Shown piece by piece: positions 27,213 to 37,029 of a stretch of DNA of 64,000 nucleotides. A program made the position numbers and the translations under genes. Every line of letters begins with the position of its first letter. Position 1 is the first letter of the stretch. A model generated the notes under the pieces. It did no database searches, had not been told where the DNA came from, and saw nothing but the letters and a program-made list of their open reading frames with translations. The DNA lies in contig NZ_CP016210.1 in NCBI RefSeq assembly GCF_001682385.1, forward strand, positions 3,968,001 through 4,032,000, written 5' to 3'. Source of the DNA: Azoarcus olearius (lineage in GTDB: Bacteria; Pseudomonadota; Gammaproteobacteria; Burkholderiales; Rhodocyclaceae).

Positions 27213-27748
27213 TCCGCCACCCGCGCCCCGACGTGCCGGCCGGCGTGTGCTACGGCCAGCGCGACGTAGGCCTCGCCGAACCTGCCGCGACCGTGGCCGC
27301 GCGCCTGCGGCCGCTGCTGCCGCCGCAGTTCGAGCTGCATGCCAGCCCGCTTGCACGCGCCCGCCTGCTCGCCGAGGCGCTGGGCGAACCGCGGCTGGAT
27401 GCGCGGCTGAAGGAAATCCACTTCGGCGAGTGGGAAGGCCAGCTGTTCGCCGAACTCGGCGGTGCGCTCGACGAATGGGCCACCGACCCGCTCGGCTTTC
27501 GCGCGCCGGGCGGCGAATCGGCGCGCGAGATGTCCATCCGCGTGCTGCACTGGCTGGATGCGCTGCTCGCCAGCGCCCCGCCGCGGCCGGTGGTGGTGGT
27601 GGCGCACGGCGGGCCGCTGCGTGCGATCGCCGGCCACCTGCTCGGGCTGCCCGCCGAGCGCTGGCTGGGGCTGGATTTCGAGTGCGGCCACGTCACCCGG
27701 CTCGACGTCGAGAACTGGGGCGTGGTGCTGAAGTGGTTCAACCGCTGA
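27197..27748 (+). CDS. cobC: Alpha-ribazole phosphatase / histidine phosphatase CobC
   Basis: This is a 183-residue phosphoglycerate-mutase-fold phosphatase. It removes phosphate from alpha-ribazole-5'-phosphate or from adenosylcobalamin phosphate. The catalytic histidine sits in LIRHPRPD; most relatives have RHG, so the glycine after RH is a proline here. [11 protein letters not shown] and [15 protein letters not shown] supply the other active-site residues. The start at 27197 lies inside the end of cobS, which fixes its place as the last gene of this cob run. This name means the phosphatase and not the threonine-phosphate decarboxylase also called CobC. Confidence 0.9.
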   Translation: MELHLIRHPRPDVPAGVCYGQRDVGLAEPAATVAARLRPLLPPQFELHASPLARARLLAEALGEPRLDARLKEIHFGEWEGQLFAELGGALDEWATDPLGFRAPGGESAREMSIRVLHWLDALLASAPPRPVVVVAHGGPLRAIAGHLLGLPAERWLGLDFECGHVTRLDVENWGVVLKWFNR

Positions 27749-27888
27749 CGCCCGCCGCCATGCGCCTTCCCCGCGCCGGCACCGCCGCCGCCGGCACCGC
27801 AGGCCCCGGGCGACCGCGTTCGCCGCGCCGCCGGAGCGGCCTTCGTGGGATAATTGCGGACTTTTCAACACGCTAGCGCGCCTTGCCG

Positions 27889-28848
27889 ATGTCCCAACCG
27901 CTGCCTTCCTCCCTGCCCGACTTCACCCGCGGCCGCGTTCTCGTCGTCGGCGACGTGATGCTCGACCGCTACTGGCATGGCTCCACCACGCGCATCTCGC
28001 CCGAGGCCCCGGTGCCGGTGGTGAAGGTGGAAGGCGACGAATTCCGCGCCGGCGGCGCCGGCAACGTCGCGCTCAACGCGGCCTCGCTGGGCGCCGGCGC
28101 CGAGCTGGTCGGGCTGGTCGGGCGTGACGAAGCCGCCCGCCTGCTGCGCGAACGGCTGCAAGCCGGCGGCGTGGTGTGTCGCCTGGAAGAAGCGCCGCAA
28201 CACCCCACGATCACCAAGCTGCGCATCATCAGCCGCCACCAGCAGCTGATCCGGCTCGACTTCGAGGACAACTTCGCGGTGCTGGAATCGGCCGGCATCG
28301 AAGCCGCGTTCGAGGCGGCGCTGCCGGGCAGCGGCGCGGTCGTGCTCTCCGACTACGGCAAGGGCACGCTGGCCGGCGTCGGCACGCTGGTCCGGGTCGC
28401 ACGCGAACGCGGGCTGCCGGTGGTGGTCGACCCCAAGGGCACCGATTTCGCGCGCTACCGAGGCGCCACCGTGATCACCCCCAATCTCGCCGAGTTCGAG
28501 GCGGTGGTGGGCCACTGCGCCGACGAAGCCACGCTGGTCTCGCGCGGCGAGGCGCTGCGCGACACGCTGGACCTCGACGCGCTGCTGGTCACCCGCTCCG
28601 AGCGCGGCATGACGCTGCTCGAACGCGGCCACGCCCCGCTCAACCTGCCGACGCGCGCGCGCGACGTGTTCGACGTGACCGGCGCGGGCGACACCGTGGT
28701 CGCAGTGCTCGGCGCCGGCCTCGCCTGCGGGCTGACGCTGGCCGAAGCCACCGCGCTCGCCAACCTCGCGGCCGGCGTCGTGGTCGGCAAGCTGGGCACC
28801 GCCACGGTCAGCGCCGTCGAACTCGCCGATGCCCTGCGCGCCGCCTGA
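27889..28848 (+). CDS. rfaE1: D-glycero-beta-D-manno-heptose-7-phosphate kinase
   Basis: This is a 319-residue PfkB/ribokinase-family kinase that phosphorylates heptose 7-phosphate at C1 in LPS-heptose synthesis. It is the kinase half of HldE as a stand-alone protein. Signatures are [40 protein letters not shown], a [17 protein letters not shown] stretch and the anion-hole [11 protein letters not shown]. The ATG at 27889 is preferred to a TTG at 27883. It opens the LPS-core cluster and is followed by rfaD after 42 bases. The adenylyltransferase half (RfaE2) is not in this window. Confidence 0.94.
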   Translation: MSQPLPSSLPDFTRGRVLVVGDVMLDRYWHGSTTRISPEAPVPVVKVEGDEFRAGGAGNVALNAASLGAGAELVGLVGRDEAARLLRERLQAGGVVCRLEEAPQHPTITKLRIISRHQQLIRLDFEDNFAVLESAGIEAAFEAALPGSGAVVLSDYGKGTLAGVGTLVRVARERGLPVVVDPKGTDFARYRGATVITPNLAEFEAVVGHCADEATLVSRGEALRDTLDLDALLVTRSERGMTLLERGHAPLNLPTRARDVFDVTGAGDTVVAVLGAGLACGLTLAEATALANLAAGVVVGKLGTATVSAVELADALRAA

Positions 28849-28890
28849 GGCGCCCGCGGCCCCCAGACGTACTGAAAGAGGAAAACCGAG

Positions 28891-29868
28891 ATGATCATCG
28901 TTACCGGCGGCGCCGGCTTCATCGGCAGCAACATCGTGCAGGGCCTCAACGACCGTGGCATCACCGACATCCTGGTGGTGGACGACCTGCGCGACGGGCG
29001 CAAGTGCCTCAACCTGGCCGATGCCGACATCCGCGACTACATGGACATGGACGACTTCCTCGCCCGCATCCAGACCGGGGAGGACCTCGGCCGCGTCGAG
29101 GCGGTGTTCCACGAGGGCGCGTGCTCGTCCACCACCGAATGGGACGGCCGCTTCGTGATGCGGGTGAACTACGAGTACACCAAGGCCCTGCTGGCCTGGT
29201 GCACCCAGCGCAAGATCCCGCTGATCTACGCCTCGTCGGCCTCGGTCTACGGCATGGGCCCCACCTTCCGCGAGGCGCGCGAGTTCGAGCAGCCGCTCAA
29301 CATGTACGCCTACTCCAAGTTCCTGTTCGACTGCCATCTGCGCGCGCAGCAAGGCATCGAAAGCCAGGTCGTCGGGCTGCGCTATTTCAACGTCTATGGC
29401 CCGCGCGAACAGCACAAGGGCTCGATGGCGAGCGTCGCCTACCACTTCAACAACCAGTTGAACGAATCCGGCCGGGTGCGCCTGTTCGAAGGCTCCGACG
29501 GCTATGGCCCGGGCGAGCAGCGGCGCGACTTCATCCATGTGGACGACGTGGTCGCGGTCAACCTGTGGCTGTTCGACAACCCGCAGGTGTCCGGCATCTA
29601 CAACCTCGGCACCGGGCGCGCGCAAAGCTTCAACGACGTCGCGCGCGCGGCGATCAAGTGGTTCCGCGCGCAGGGCGAGGACGGCGGCCGCGAGCGCGGC
29701 GGCATCGACTACATCCCCTTCCCCGACCACCTCAAGGGCCGCTACCAGAGCTTCACCGAAGCCGACATGGGCGCGCTGCGCGCCGCCGGCTACGACCGTC
29801 CCTTCATGGACGTCGAAACCGGCGTGCCGGCCTACCTGAGCTGGCTGGCGAGCCAGGACAAGCGTTGA
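28891..29868 (+). CDS. rfaD: ADP-L-glycero-D-manno-heptose-6-epimerase
   Basis: This 325-residue short-chain dehydrogenase-fold epimerase inverts C6 of ADP-heptose to give the L,D form used for LPS inner core. The NADP-binding loop is [10 protein letters not shown], the catalytic tyrosine and lysine are in [10 protein letters not shown], and [14 protein letters not shown] and [17 protein letters not shown] are HldD signatures. A GAGGAAAACCGAG stretch precedes the ATG. Its TGA overlaps the TTG start of waaF. The identification is unambiguous. Confidence 0.97.
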   Translation: MIIVTGGAGFIGSNIVQGLNDRGITDILVVDDLRDGRKCLNLADADIRDYMDMDDFLARIQTGEDLGRVEAVFHEGACSSTTEWDGRFVMRVNYEYTKALLAWCTQRKIPLIYASSASVYGMGPTFREAREFEQPLNMYAYSKFLFDCHLRAQQGIESQVVGLRYFNVYGPREQHKGSMASVAYHFNNQLNESGRVRLFEGSDGYGPGEQRRDFIHVDDVVAVNLWLFDNPQVSGIYNLGTGRAQSFNDVARAAIKWFRAQGEDGGRERGGIDYIPFPDHLKGRYQSFTEADMGALRAAGYDRPFMDVETGVPAYLSWLASQDKR

Positions 29869-30920
29869 GCCGCTCCCGCAAGATTCTCGTCGTCGGCCCC
29901 TCGTGGGTGGGCGACATGGTGATGGCGCAGAGCCTGTTCGCGCTGCTGCAGCGCGGCGGGCCGAACGCGCCCGCCACGACGATCGACGTGCTCGCGCCGG
30001 CGTGGTCGCTGCCCATCCTCGCGCGCATGCCGGAAGTGCGGCGCGGCATCGTGATGCCGATCGGCCACGGCGAATTCGGCCTGAAAGTGCGCTGGAAGCT
30101 CGGCCGCGAACTCGCCGCCGAAGGCTACGACCAGGCGATCGTGCTGCCCAATTCGCTGAAGTCGGCGCTGGTGCCTTTCTTCGCCGGCATTCCGCTGCGC
30201 ACCGGCTTCGTCGGCGAGCTGCGCTACGGTCTGCTCAACGACGCCCGCCGGCTCGACGAGGCCGCGCTGCCGATGACGGTGCAGCGCTTCGTCGCGCTCG
30301 GCCGCCCGGCCGGCTCGCCGCTGCCGGAACCCTTTCCGCTGCCCCGGCTCACCGCGGATGCCGCCAACCAGGCGGGGCTGCGCGAGCGCCTCGGACTCGC
30401 CACCGACCGCCCGGCGGTGGTCTTCATGCCGGGCGCCGAGTACGGCCCCGCCAAGCAGTGGCCGCTGCCCCACTTCGCCGCGCTCGGGCGCGAGCTGGTG
30501 GCGCGCGGCTACCAGGTGTGGGTGTCGGGCTCGGCCAAGGACAAACCCGCCGCGGCCGCCATCTGCGCCGATAACCCGGGCGTGATCGACCTCGCCGGTC
30601 GTACCGAGCTGGGCGACGCGGTCGACCTGCTGGCGCTGGCCGAAGCCGCAGTCACCAACGACTCCGGCCTGATGCACGTGGCTGCGGCGCTCGACGTGCC
30701 GCTGGTGGCCATCTACGGCTCGTCCAGCCCGGAGCACACCCCGCCGCTGGCGCAGAAGGTGGCGATCCGCAGCCTGCGGCTGGACTGCTCGCCCTGCTTC
30801 CAGCGCACCTGTCCGCTCGGCCACACCCGCTGCCTCACCGACATCACGCCCCAAAGCGTGCTCGCCGCGCTCGAAGGGCTGGGCGCCGGCGCGCGCCGCA
30901 TCGCGGTGCCGGAAGCCTGA
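29865..30920 (+). CDS. waaF: ADP-heptose:LPS heptosyltransferase II
   Basis: This 351-residue GT9 enzyme adds the second heptose to the LPS inner core at the inner membrane. Marks are [17 protein letters not shown] at the N-terminus, [15 protein letters not shown], the [12 protein letters not shown] loop, [12 protein letters not shown] and [11 protein letters not shown]. The only start that gives the full family N-terminus is TTG at 29865, which overlaps the rfaD stop (TTGA). This is an unusual start but fits coupling. The gene is followed seven bases later by waaC. Confidence 0.94.
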   Translation: MSRSRKILVVGPSWVGDMVMAQSLFALLQRGGPNAPATTIDVLAPAWSLPILARMPEVRRGIVMPIGHGEFGLKVRWKLGRELAAEGYDQAIVLPNSLKSALVPFFAGIPLRTGFVGELRYGLLNDARRLDEAALPMTVQRFVALGRPAGSPLPEPFPLPRLTADAANQAGLRERLGLATDRPAVVFMPGAEYGPAKQWPLPHFAALGRELVARGYQVWVSGSAKDKPAAAAICADNPGVIDLAGRTELGDAVDLLALAEAAVTNDSGLMHVAAALDVPLVAIYGSSSPEHTPPLAQKVAIRSLRLDCSPCFQRTCPLGHTRCLTDITPQSVLAALEGLGAGARRIAVPEA

Positions 30921-30927
30921 GCGCCGG

Positions 30928-32019
30928 ATGCGCGTCCTCGTCATCAAGACCTCGTCGCTCGGCGATGTCATCCACACCCTGCCGGCGCTGACCGACGCCG
31001 CGCGCGTCTATCCGGACATCCGCTTCGACTGGGTGGTGGAAGAACCCTTCGCCGAGATCCCCGCCTGGCACCCCAATGTCGAGCGGGTGATTCCGGTCGC
31101 GGTGCGGCGCTGGCGCAAGCATCCGCTGCAGGCCCGGCGCAGCGGCGAATGGCGCGCGTTCCGCCACGCGATGGGCGACACCGACTACGACGCCGTGATC
31201 GACGCGCAGGGCCTGCTGAAGAGCGCCTGGCTCAGCCGCTACGCCCGCTCGCCGGTGCACGGGCTGGACCGCCATTCCGCGCGCGAGCCGGTTGCCACGC
31301 TGTTCTATCGTCACCGCCATCCGGTGCCCTGGGGGCGCCACGCGGTGCGCCGGGTGCGCGAACTGTTCGCGCACGCGCTCGGCTACACCCTGGGCGAGGA
31401 TGCCGACGCCACCGGCAGCTACGGCATCGACCGCGCGCGCCTGCTGGCCAGCACGCCCTACCAGCCCGACCGCAGCCATCCCTACCTCGTCTTCCTGCAC
31501 GCCACCACCTGGCCCACCAAGCACTGGCCCGAAAGCTACTGGCGCACGCTCGCGGAACTCGCCAGCGGCCACGGCTGGTACGTGCATCTGCCCTGGGGCA
31601 ACGCGGCTGAGGGCGAACGTGCGCAGCGGCTCGCCGCCGGTCTGCAGGGCGTGACCGTGCTGCCGCGGCTGACGCTGACCGACATCGCCGCGGAGATCGC
31701 CGGGGCCGCCGCCGCGGTGGCGGTCGATACCGGGCTCGGCCACCTCGCCGCGGCGCTGGAGGTGCCGACGGTGTCGCTGTTCGGGCCGACCAACAACGGC
31801 TACACAGGCGCCTGGGGCCGCCGCCAGCTGCACCTCGCGGCGGATTTCCCGTGCTCGCCCTGCCTGAAAAAACACTGCGAGTTCAAGCCGACCGCGGACG
31901 ACATCCGCCGCTTCCAGCTCGACCTCCATCCCGAACAGCCGCCCTGCTTCACCCGCCTGCCGCCGGAGCGGGTGTGGTCGGTGCTCGAAACCCTGCTCGT
32001 CCAAGCCGGAACCGCCTGA
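30928..32019 (+). CDS. waaC: ADP-heptose:LPS heptosyltransferase I
   Basis: This 363-residue GT9 enzyme transfers the first heptose to Kdo2-lipid A. Family marks are VIKTSSLGDVIHTLPALTDA, DAQGLLKSAWLSRYA, FLHATTWPTKHWPESYW, the VDTGLGHLAAAL acceptor/nucleotide loop and LFGPTNNGYTGAWG. The ATG at 30928 has only a weak site in the seven-base gap after waaF. The stop TGA shares a base with the waaG ATG (TGATG). Confidence 0.95.
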   Translation: MRVLVIKTSSLGDVIHTLPALTDAARVYPDIRFDWVVEEPFAEIPAWHPNVERVIPVAVRRWRKHPLQARRSGEWRAFRHAMGDTDYDAVIDAQGLLKSAWLSRYARSPVHGLDRHSAREPVATLFYRHRHPVPWGRHAVRRVRELFAHALGYTLGEDADATGSYGIDRARLLASTPYQPDRSHPYLVFLHATTWPTKHWPESYWRTLAELASGHGWYVHLPWGNAAEGERAQRLAAGLQGVTVLPRLTLTDIAAEIAGAAAAVAVDTGLGHLAAALEVPTVSLFGPTNNGYTGAWGRRQLHLAADFPCSPCLKKHCEFKPTADDIRRFQLDLHPEQPPCFTRLPPERVWSVLETLLVQAGTA

Positions 32020-33152
32020 TGCAGCTCGCCTTCTGCCTCTACAAGTACTTCCCCTACGGCGGCCTGCAGCGCGACTTCCTGCGCATCGCCCTCACCTGCC
32101 AGCAGCGCGGCCACGCGATCCGCGTCTATGCGCTGGAGTGGCACGGTGAAGTGCCGCCCGGCTTCGAGCTGGTCAAGGTGCCGGTCAGCGCCTTCGCCAA
32201 CCACCGCCGCTACGCCAAGTTCACCCGCTGGGTGGAGGCCGACATCGCGCGCCGACCGGTGGATCGCCTGGTCGGCTTCAACAAGATGCCGGGACTCGAC
32301 GTCTATTACGCCGCTGACCCCTGCTTCGAGCACAAGGCGCGCACGCTGCGCAAACCCCTGTACCGCTATGGCCCGCGCTACCGCCACTTCGCCGCCTACG
32401 AGCGCGCGGTGTTCGCGCCCGAGGGCAAGACCGAGATCCTGATGATCTCGACCACCCAGCAGCCGCTGTTCGCCCAGTATTACGGCACGCCGGCGCGCCG
32501 CTTCCACCTGCTGCCGCCGGGCATCGCGCCGGACCGCCGCGCGCCGCCCGACGCCGCCGAACGCCGCACCGCCGCGCGCGCGCGTTTTGGCAGCGAGTTC
32601 GGCCTGCATGCGGACGATCTCCTGCTGGTGCAGATCGGTTCCGACTTCCCGCGCAAGGGGCTGGACCGCAGCATCGCCGCGCTGGCGGCGCTGCCCGAAC
32701 CGCTGAAGCGCCGCGCGCGGCTGGTAGCGCTCGGCGCCGACGACGCCCGGCCCTTCCTCGAACAGGCCCACCGGCTCGGCATCGGCGACCGCGTCCACAT
32801 TCCCGGCGGACGCGACGACGTGCCGGATTTCCTGCTCGCGGCCGACGCGCTGCTGCACCCGGCGCGCCACGAGAACACCGGCACCGTGCTGCTCGAAGCC
32901 CTGGTTGCCGGGCTGCCGGTCATCGCCAGCGCGGCCTGCGGCTACGCGCACTACATCGAAGACGCCGACGCCGGCCTGGTGGTCCCCGAGCCCTTCGCGC
33001 AGACCGCGCTCGACCGCGCGCTCGCCACACTGCTGGGCGACGACGAAGGCCGCGCGCGCTGCCAGCGCAACGCGCTCGCCTTTGCCGACCGCGCCGACCT
33101 CTACAGCCTGCCCGAGCGGGCGGCCGACATCATCCTGGGCCGGCGCGGATGA
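32019..33152 (+). CDS. waaG: LPS core glycosyltransferase WaaG (GT4)
   Basis: This 377-residue GT-B glycosyltransferase of family 4 probably adds the first outer-core hexose to heptose II, as WaaG does elsewhere. The N-terminal loop is FPYGGLQRDFLRIA, followed by GFNKMPGLDVYYAADPC and an IGSDFPRKGLDRSIAAL segment. The nucleotide-sugar-binding motif is HENTGTVLLEALVAG. The sugar donor cannot be read from sequence. It shares the TGATG junction with waaC and overlaps waaP by four bases. Confidence 0.93.
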   Translation: MQLAFCLYKYFPYGGLQRDFLRIALTCQQRGHAIRVYALEWHGEVPPGFELVKVPVSAFANHRRYAKFTRWVEADIARRPVDRLVGFNKMPGLDVYYAADPCFEHKARTLRKPLYRYGPRYRHFAAYERAVFAPEGKTEILMISTTQQPLFAQYYGTPARRFHLLPPGIAPDRRAPPDAAERRTAARARFGSEFGLHADDLLLVQIGSDFPRKGLDRSIAALAALPEPLKRRARLVALGADDARPFLEQAHRLGIGDRVHIPGGRDDVPDFLLAADALLHPARHENTGTVLLEALVAGLPVIASAACGYAHYIEDADAGLVVPEPFAQTALDRALATLLGDDEGRARCQRNALAFADRADLYSLPERAADIILGRRG

Positions 33153-33985
33153 ACCGGCTGGTGCTCACCCCGCCGCTGTCCACGTTGTGGGCAGAACGCG
33201 ACGCCTTTGCCGCGGCAGCGGAGCTGGCGGCCGCTGCGGCCCCGGGCACCGTGGTGCGCGACCTCGAAGGCCGCCGCACGCTGCGCTTCGAGATCGACGG
33301 CCGCGGCTACTACCTGAAACACCAGAACGGTATCGGCTGGGGCCGCATCGCCGAGGAACTCGTGCATCTGCGCCGCCCGGTGCTGGGCGCGGGCAACGAG
33401 TGGCTGGCGATCCAGACCTGCCACGCGCTGGGCGTGCCGACCATGACCGCGGTGGCTTATGGCGAGCGCGGGCGCGGACCGGCGCGGCGCGAGTCCTTCC
33501 TCGTCACCGAGGCGATCGAGCCGGCGGTGGACCTCGACGTGCATACCCGCGACTGGCGCAGCACGCCGCCGCCGGTGGCGCACAAGCGCGCCCTCATCAC
33601 GGCGGTGGCCGAGATCGCGCGCCGCATGCACGAAGGCGGCATGAACCACCGCGACTTCTACCTCTGCCACTTCCTGCTGCGCACCGGGGCATCCGCCGAC
33701 GAGGCGCCGCGCCTGGCGCTGATCGACCTGCACCGCGCGCAGATGCGCCCCGCCACGCCACGGCGCTGGCGCGACAAGGACCTGTCGGCGCTGTACTTTT
33801 CGGCGCTCGACATCGGCCTCACCCGGCGCGACAAGCTGCGCTTCCTGCGCGCCTACTTTCCAGGCCCGCTGCGCGCGACGCTGCAGCGCGAGGCCGCCCT
33901 GCTGCGCCATCTGGAACACGAAGCCGCGCGCCTCAAGCGCCGTTTCGAACGCAAGTTCGCCAACCGCCCGGCCTTGCAGCGATGA
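33149..33985 (+). CDS. waaP: LPS heptose I kinase WaaP (RfaP)
   Basis: This 278-residue cytoplasmic kinase phosphorylates heptose I of the LPS inner core. It has a protein-kinase-like fold: an ATP-site lysine in GYYLKHQNGIGWGR, the catalytic loop MNHRDFYLCHFLL with D169, and the metal-binding D in LALIDLHRAQ. These match WaaP of Pseudomonas and enterics. Start and stop both form ATGA overlaps with neighbours, placing it in the waaF-C-G-P chain. Core phosphorylation is important for outer-membrane stability in Pseudomonas. That knowledge is from the family and was not tested here. Confidence 0.94.
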   Translation: MNRLVLTPPLSTLWAERDAFAAAAELAAAAAPGTVVRDLEGRRTLRFEIDGRGYYLKHQNGIGWGRIAEELVHLRRPVLGAGNEWLAIQTCHALGVPTMTAVAYGERGRGPARRESFLVTEAIEPAVDLDVHTRDWRSTPPPVAHKRALITAVAEIARRMHEGGMNHRDFYLCHFLLRTGASADEAPRLALIDLHRAQMRPATPRRWRDKDLSALYFSALDIGLTRRDKLRFLRAYFPGPLRATLQREAALLRHLEHEAARLKRRFERKFANRPALQR

Positions 33986-34731
33986 CCGGCTGGACACTGG
34001 ACCGCACTGGACTGGCGCCCGCTGCCGCCGAGGCTTTTGCGTCGCTCGACGCAGTGTTCGCGCTCGCCGGCGAAGCGGTTGCGCGCGACCCGCTGAGCCA
34101 GGTGCTGCGGGTCACGGTCGGCGCGCGCCGCTACTACGTCAAGCGCTACCACGGTGCGGGCAAAAACCCGCTGCGGCGCTGGCTGGGCCGTCCGCGCGTG
34201 CAGGCCGAGTGGGAGAACCTGCAACACTTCGCGGCCTGGGGCATCCCCACCGCCCGGCTGGTGGGCTGGGGGCTGGAACGACACAGCGGCGCGTTCGCGC
34301 GCGGCGCGCTGATCACCGCCGAACTCGAGCGCACCACCGATCTCAACCACATGGCCCGCTTCGGCGATCCGCGCCTCGCCGACCGTCGCTGGGTTGCCGC
34401 GGTGTCGCGCCAGCTCGCCGACATCACGCGCCGCATGCACGCGCGCCGCTTCACCCACAACGACCTCAAGTGGCGCAACCTGCTGGTCGATGACAGCGCT
34501 GAACCGCGCCTCTACCTGATCGACTGCCCGGCCGGCGAGTTCTGGTGGGGCCCCTTCCTGCAGTACCGCATCGTCAAGGACCTCGCCTGCCTCGACAAGG
34601 TCGCCAAGTACCACCTGAGCCGGCCCCAGCGCCTGCGCTTCTACCTCGACTACGTCGGGCGGCCCCGCCTGACCGCCGCCGACAAGCGCCGCCTGCGCCG
34701 CGTGCTGGACTTCTTCGAGGGGCGCGAATGA
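33982..34731 (+). CDS. LPS core kinase, WapP-like
   Basis: This is a 249-residue LPS-kinase-family protein in the position of Pseudomonas WapP, directly after waaP. The probable ATP lysine is in RYYVKRYHG. The catalytic loop is FTHNDLKWRNLL, with H159-N160-D161 intact, and the metal Asp is in LYLIDCPAG. It therefore looks like an active kinase, probably for a second site on a core heptose. The exact acceptor is unknown. The start overlaps the waaP stop (ATGA at 33982). The next kinase gene begins 13 bases after its stop. Confidence 0.85.
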   Translation: MTGWTLDRTGLAPAAAEAFASLDAVFALAGEAVARDPLSQVLRVTVGARRYYVKRYHGAGKNPLRRWLGRPRVQAEWENLQHFAAWGIPTARLVGWGLERHSGAFARGALITAELERTTDLNHMARFGDPRLADRRWVAAVSRQLADITRRMHARRFTHNDLKWRNLLVDDSAEPRLYLIDCPAGEFWWGPFLQYRIVKDLACLDKVAKYHLSRPQRLRFYLDYVGRPRLTAADKRRLRRVLDFFEGRE

Positions 34732-34744
34732 TGCGGGGCCGCGG

Positions 34745-35518
34745 ATGAAGGACTTCCTCGCCCCCGACCTGCGCGCGCTGTTCGCGCGCCACCACCTCAC
34801 CGACTTCCTGGCGCTGTGGGCGCTCGACCTGCCCGGCGTTGACGCGCCCAACACCGGCCGCGGCGGCTGGAGCAGCGTGAGCCGGCTGGAGCTGGCCGAC
34901 GAACATGGCCACATCCACGCGTTCTACCTCAAGCGCCAGATCGACCATCTCAGCCGCAGCCTGCGGCGGCCCTTCGGCGAAGCGACCTTCGCGCGCGAGT
35001 TCCGCAACATCCTGCGCTACGCCGAGGACGGCGTGCCCGCGCTGCAAGCGGCCTTCTTCGGCCAACGCCGCATCGGCGGCAAGGCCTGCGCGATCCTCGT
35101 CACCCGCGCGCTGGACGACTACCGCCCGCTCGACGCCTGGCTGCGCGACTGGCCAACGCTGGCGCGCGGCGAACGCCGCCATCTGCTCGGCGCCACCGCG
35201 GCGCTGGTCAAGCAATTGCACGCCGCCGGCCACCTGCACAACTGCCTCTACCCCAAACACATCTTCGTACGCAGCGCGTCCGCCCCCGGTGCAGCCCCGG
35301 CCGCGTGCCTGATCGACCTGGAAAAGACGCGCCGGCCGCTGCGCCGCGCACCGCTGCTGCGCGACCTCGACACCCTGAACCGCCACGGCAAGGGCCCCAG
35401 CGCGGCCGACCGCCTGCGCTTCCTGCTGCGTTATCTCGACCTGCCCGCGCTGGACGGGCCGAGCCGCGCGCTCGTGCGCCAGTTGCTCGGACGCCGCCGG
35501 CACAAGACCCACGCATGA
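34745..35518 (+). CDS. LPS kinase-family (InaA/WapQ-like) protein with altered catalytic loop
   Basis: This is a 257-residue member of the WaaP/InaA family in the place of Pseudomonas WapQ. The fold marks are present: the lysine of AFYLKRQID, ILVTRALDDYRPLD and a metal-site-like CLIDLEKTRRP. The catalytic loop reads HNCLYPKH (H165-N166-C167), so the usual catalytic aspartate is a cysteine. As I recall, this is common in InaA-type proteins, so it may be an atypical kinase rather than a dead one. The ATG at 34745 follows a 13-base gap. The stop overlaps the next gene by four bases. Confidence 0.8.
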   Translation: MKDFLAPDLRALFARHHLTDFLALWALDLPGVDAPNTGRGGWSSVSRLELADEHGHIHAFYLKRQIDHLSRSLRRPFGEATFAREFRNILRYAEDGVPALQAAFFGQRRIGGKACAILVTRALDDYRPLDAWLRDWPTLARGERRHLLGATAALVKQLHAAGHLHNCLYPKHIFVRSASAPGAAPAACLIDLEKTRRPLRRAPLLRDLDTLNRHGKGPSAADRLRFLLRYLDLPALDGPSRALVRQLLGRRRHKTHA

Positions 35519-36972
35519 ATCCTTCGACGATTGCCGCGACTGCGCACGACGCGCCGCTGCTGGACGCCGCGGCGCTGGCGCATGCCGGGCGCACGCCGGC
35601 GACGCCATTCCGCATCCGCCTCGCCGACGGCAGCGAACTGCGGGTGCTGCGGCTGCTGCGCGTGCTGCCCGGGCGGCGCGTGGTGGGCGAAGCCTTGACC
35701 GCGGCCGGCGAGCACCGCCTCGCCAAGCTTTTCATCGATCACCGCGCCGCGCGCAACTGGCAGCGCGAACGCGATGGCATCGCCGCGTTGGCCGCCGCGG
35801 GCATCCCGACCCCGGCGTTGGCCGCCGCCACCACGCTCGAACACGGCGGACAGGTGCTGCTGACCGAGTTCCTGAGCGGGGCCGACACCGTGCTGGACCA
35901 CTGGCGCCCGCTCGCGGCGCGTCCGCCGGGCGACGCGGAGGCGGTGGCGCTGCTGCGCCCGCTGTTCGCGCTGCTGGGCCGCCTCCATGCCGCCGGCCTC
36001 AGCCACGACGACCTGCACTTCGGCAACTTCCTGTGCCACGCGGACCGCCTGCTGCTGATCGACGGCGACGCGGTCAGCGCCCACGGCCACGGCCCGCTGG
36101 CGGAACCACGCGCGGCACGCGACCTTGCGATGCTGCTGGCGCAACTGCCCCGCACCTGGGACGGCCACGTCGCCCCGCTGCTGGCGGCTTATGCGGAAAC
36201 CCAGCCGCAACCGCCGGGGCCTTCCGCACTGGCCGAAGCGCTGGAGCGCGAACGCGCCTGGCGCCTGCGCGACTACCTCTCCAAATGCGGCCGCGACTGC
36301 ACCTTGTTCAAGGTGGCGAAGCGTTTCGACCGCTTCAGCGCGGTGCTGCGCAGCGAGGCGGCAGCGCTCGCGCCGCTGCTCGCCGCGCCCGACCGCCATA
36401 TCGACACCGGCATCGCGCTGAAGCGCGGCAACACCTGCACGGTGGCGAAAGTGGAGATCGACGGCCGTCCGCTGGTGGTCAAGCGCTACAACCGCAAGAG
36501 CCTGCGCCATGCGCTGTCGCGCCTGTGGCGGCCGAGCCGCGGCTGGCATTCGTGGCGCGAGGGCCACCGCCTGCGCCTGTTCGGCATCCCCACGCCGGCG
36601 CCGCTGGCGCTGGTGGAAGAGCGCTGGGGCCCATTGCGCGGCCGCGCCTGGCTGGTGAATGAGTTCTGCGCCGGCACCGACCTGCTGGCCCTGCTTGACC
36701 CCGCGAGCGAACCGCCGCCGCCCATCGCCGCCTCACTGCGCACGGTGTTCGACACCCTGCACCGCGAGCGCATCAGCCATGGCGACCTGAAGGCCACCAA
36801 CCTGCTGTGGGACGGCGCGTCGCTACAGGTGATCGACCTCGATGCGATGCAGCAGCATCGCAGCGCCGCCAGCCACGCGCGGGCATGGCAGCGCGACCGC
36901 CGTCGCCTGCTGCGCAACTGGCCGGCAGACAGCGCGCTGTACCGCTGGCTGGACGCCGAGCTTCCGCGCTGA
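35515..36972 (+). CDS. Tandem double LPS-kinase-fold protein (PA5006-like)
   Basis: This is a 485-residue protein made of two kinase-like modules. The N-terminal module (about 40-240) has RLAKLFIDH and the loop SHDDLHFGNFL (H164-D166) followed by LLLIDGDAV. The C-terminal module (about 280-480) has LVVKRYNRKS and SHGDLKATNLLW (H422-D424) followed by VIDLDAM. Both have intact HxD loops and a downstream metal Asp, so both may be active. Pseudomonas PA5006 has a similar length and locus position, as far as I remember. The ATG overlaps the previous stop. It is the last gene of the rightward core operon and converges with msbA. Confidence 0.82.
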   Translation: MNPSTIAATAHDAPLLDAAALAHAGRTPATPFRIRLADGSELRVLRLLRVLPGRRVVGEALTAAGEHRLAKLFIDHRAARNWQRERDGIAALAAAGIPTPALAAATTLEHGGQVLLTEFLSGADTVLDHWRPLAARPPGDAEAVALLRPLFALLGRLHAAGLSHDDLHFGNFLCHADRLLLIDGDAVSAHGHGPLAEPRAARDLAMLLAQLPRTWDGHVAPLLAAYAETQPQPPGPSALAEALERERAWRLRDYLSKCGRDCTLFKVAKRFDRFSAVLRSEAAALAPLLAAPDRHIDTGIALKRGNTCTVAKVEIDGRPLVVKRYNRKSLRHALSRLWRPSRGWHSWREGHRLRLFGIPTPAPLALVEERWGPLRGRAWLVNEFCAGTDLLALLDPASEPPPPIAASLRTVFDTLHRERISHGDLKATNLLWDGASLQVIDLDAMQQHRSAASHARAWQRDRRRLLRNWPADSALYRWLDAELPR

Positions 36973-37029
36973 ACGGCCGCAGGGGCAGCGCGCCACCGTC
37001 TTCCGGCGGGCGCGCGCCGCGCGCGGAGC

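Noticed and set aside
36973-37029. A terminator between the double-kinase gene and msbA
   Set aside because: There are GC-rich palindromic bits but no T tract on either strand.
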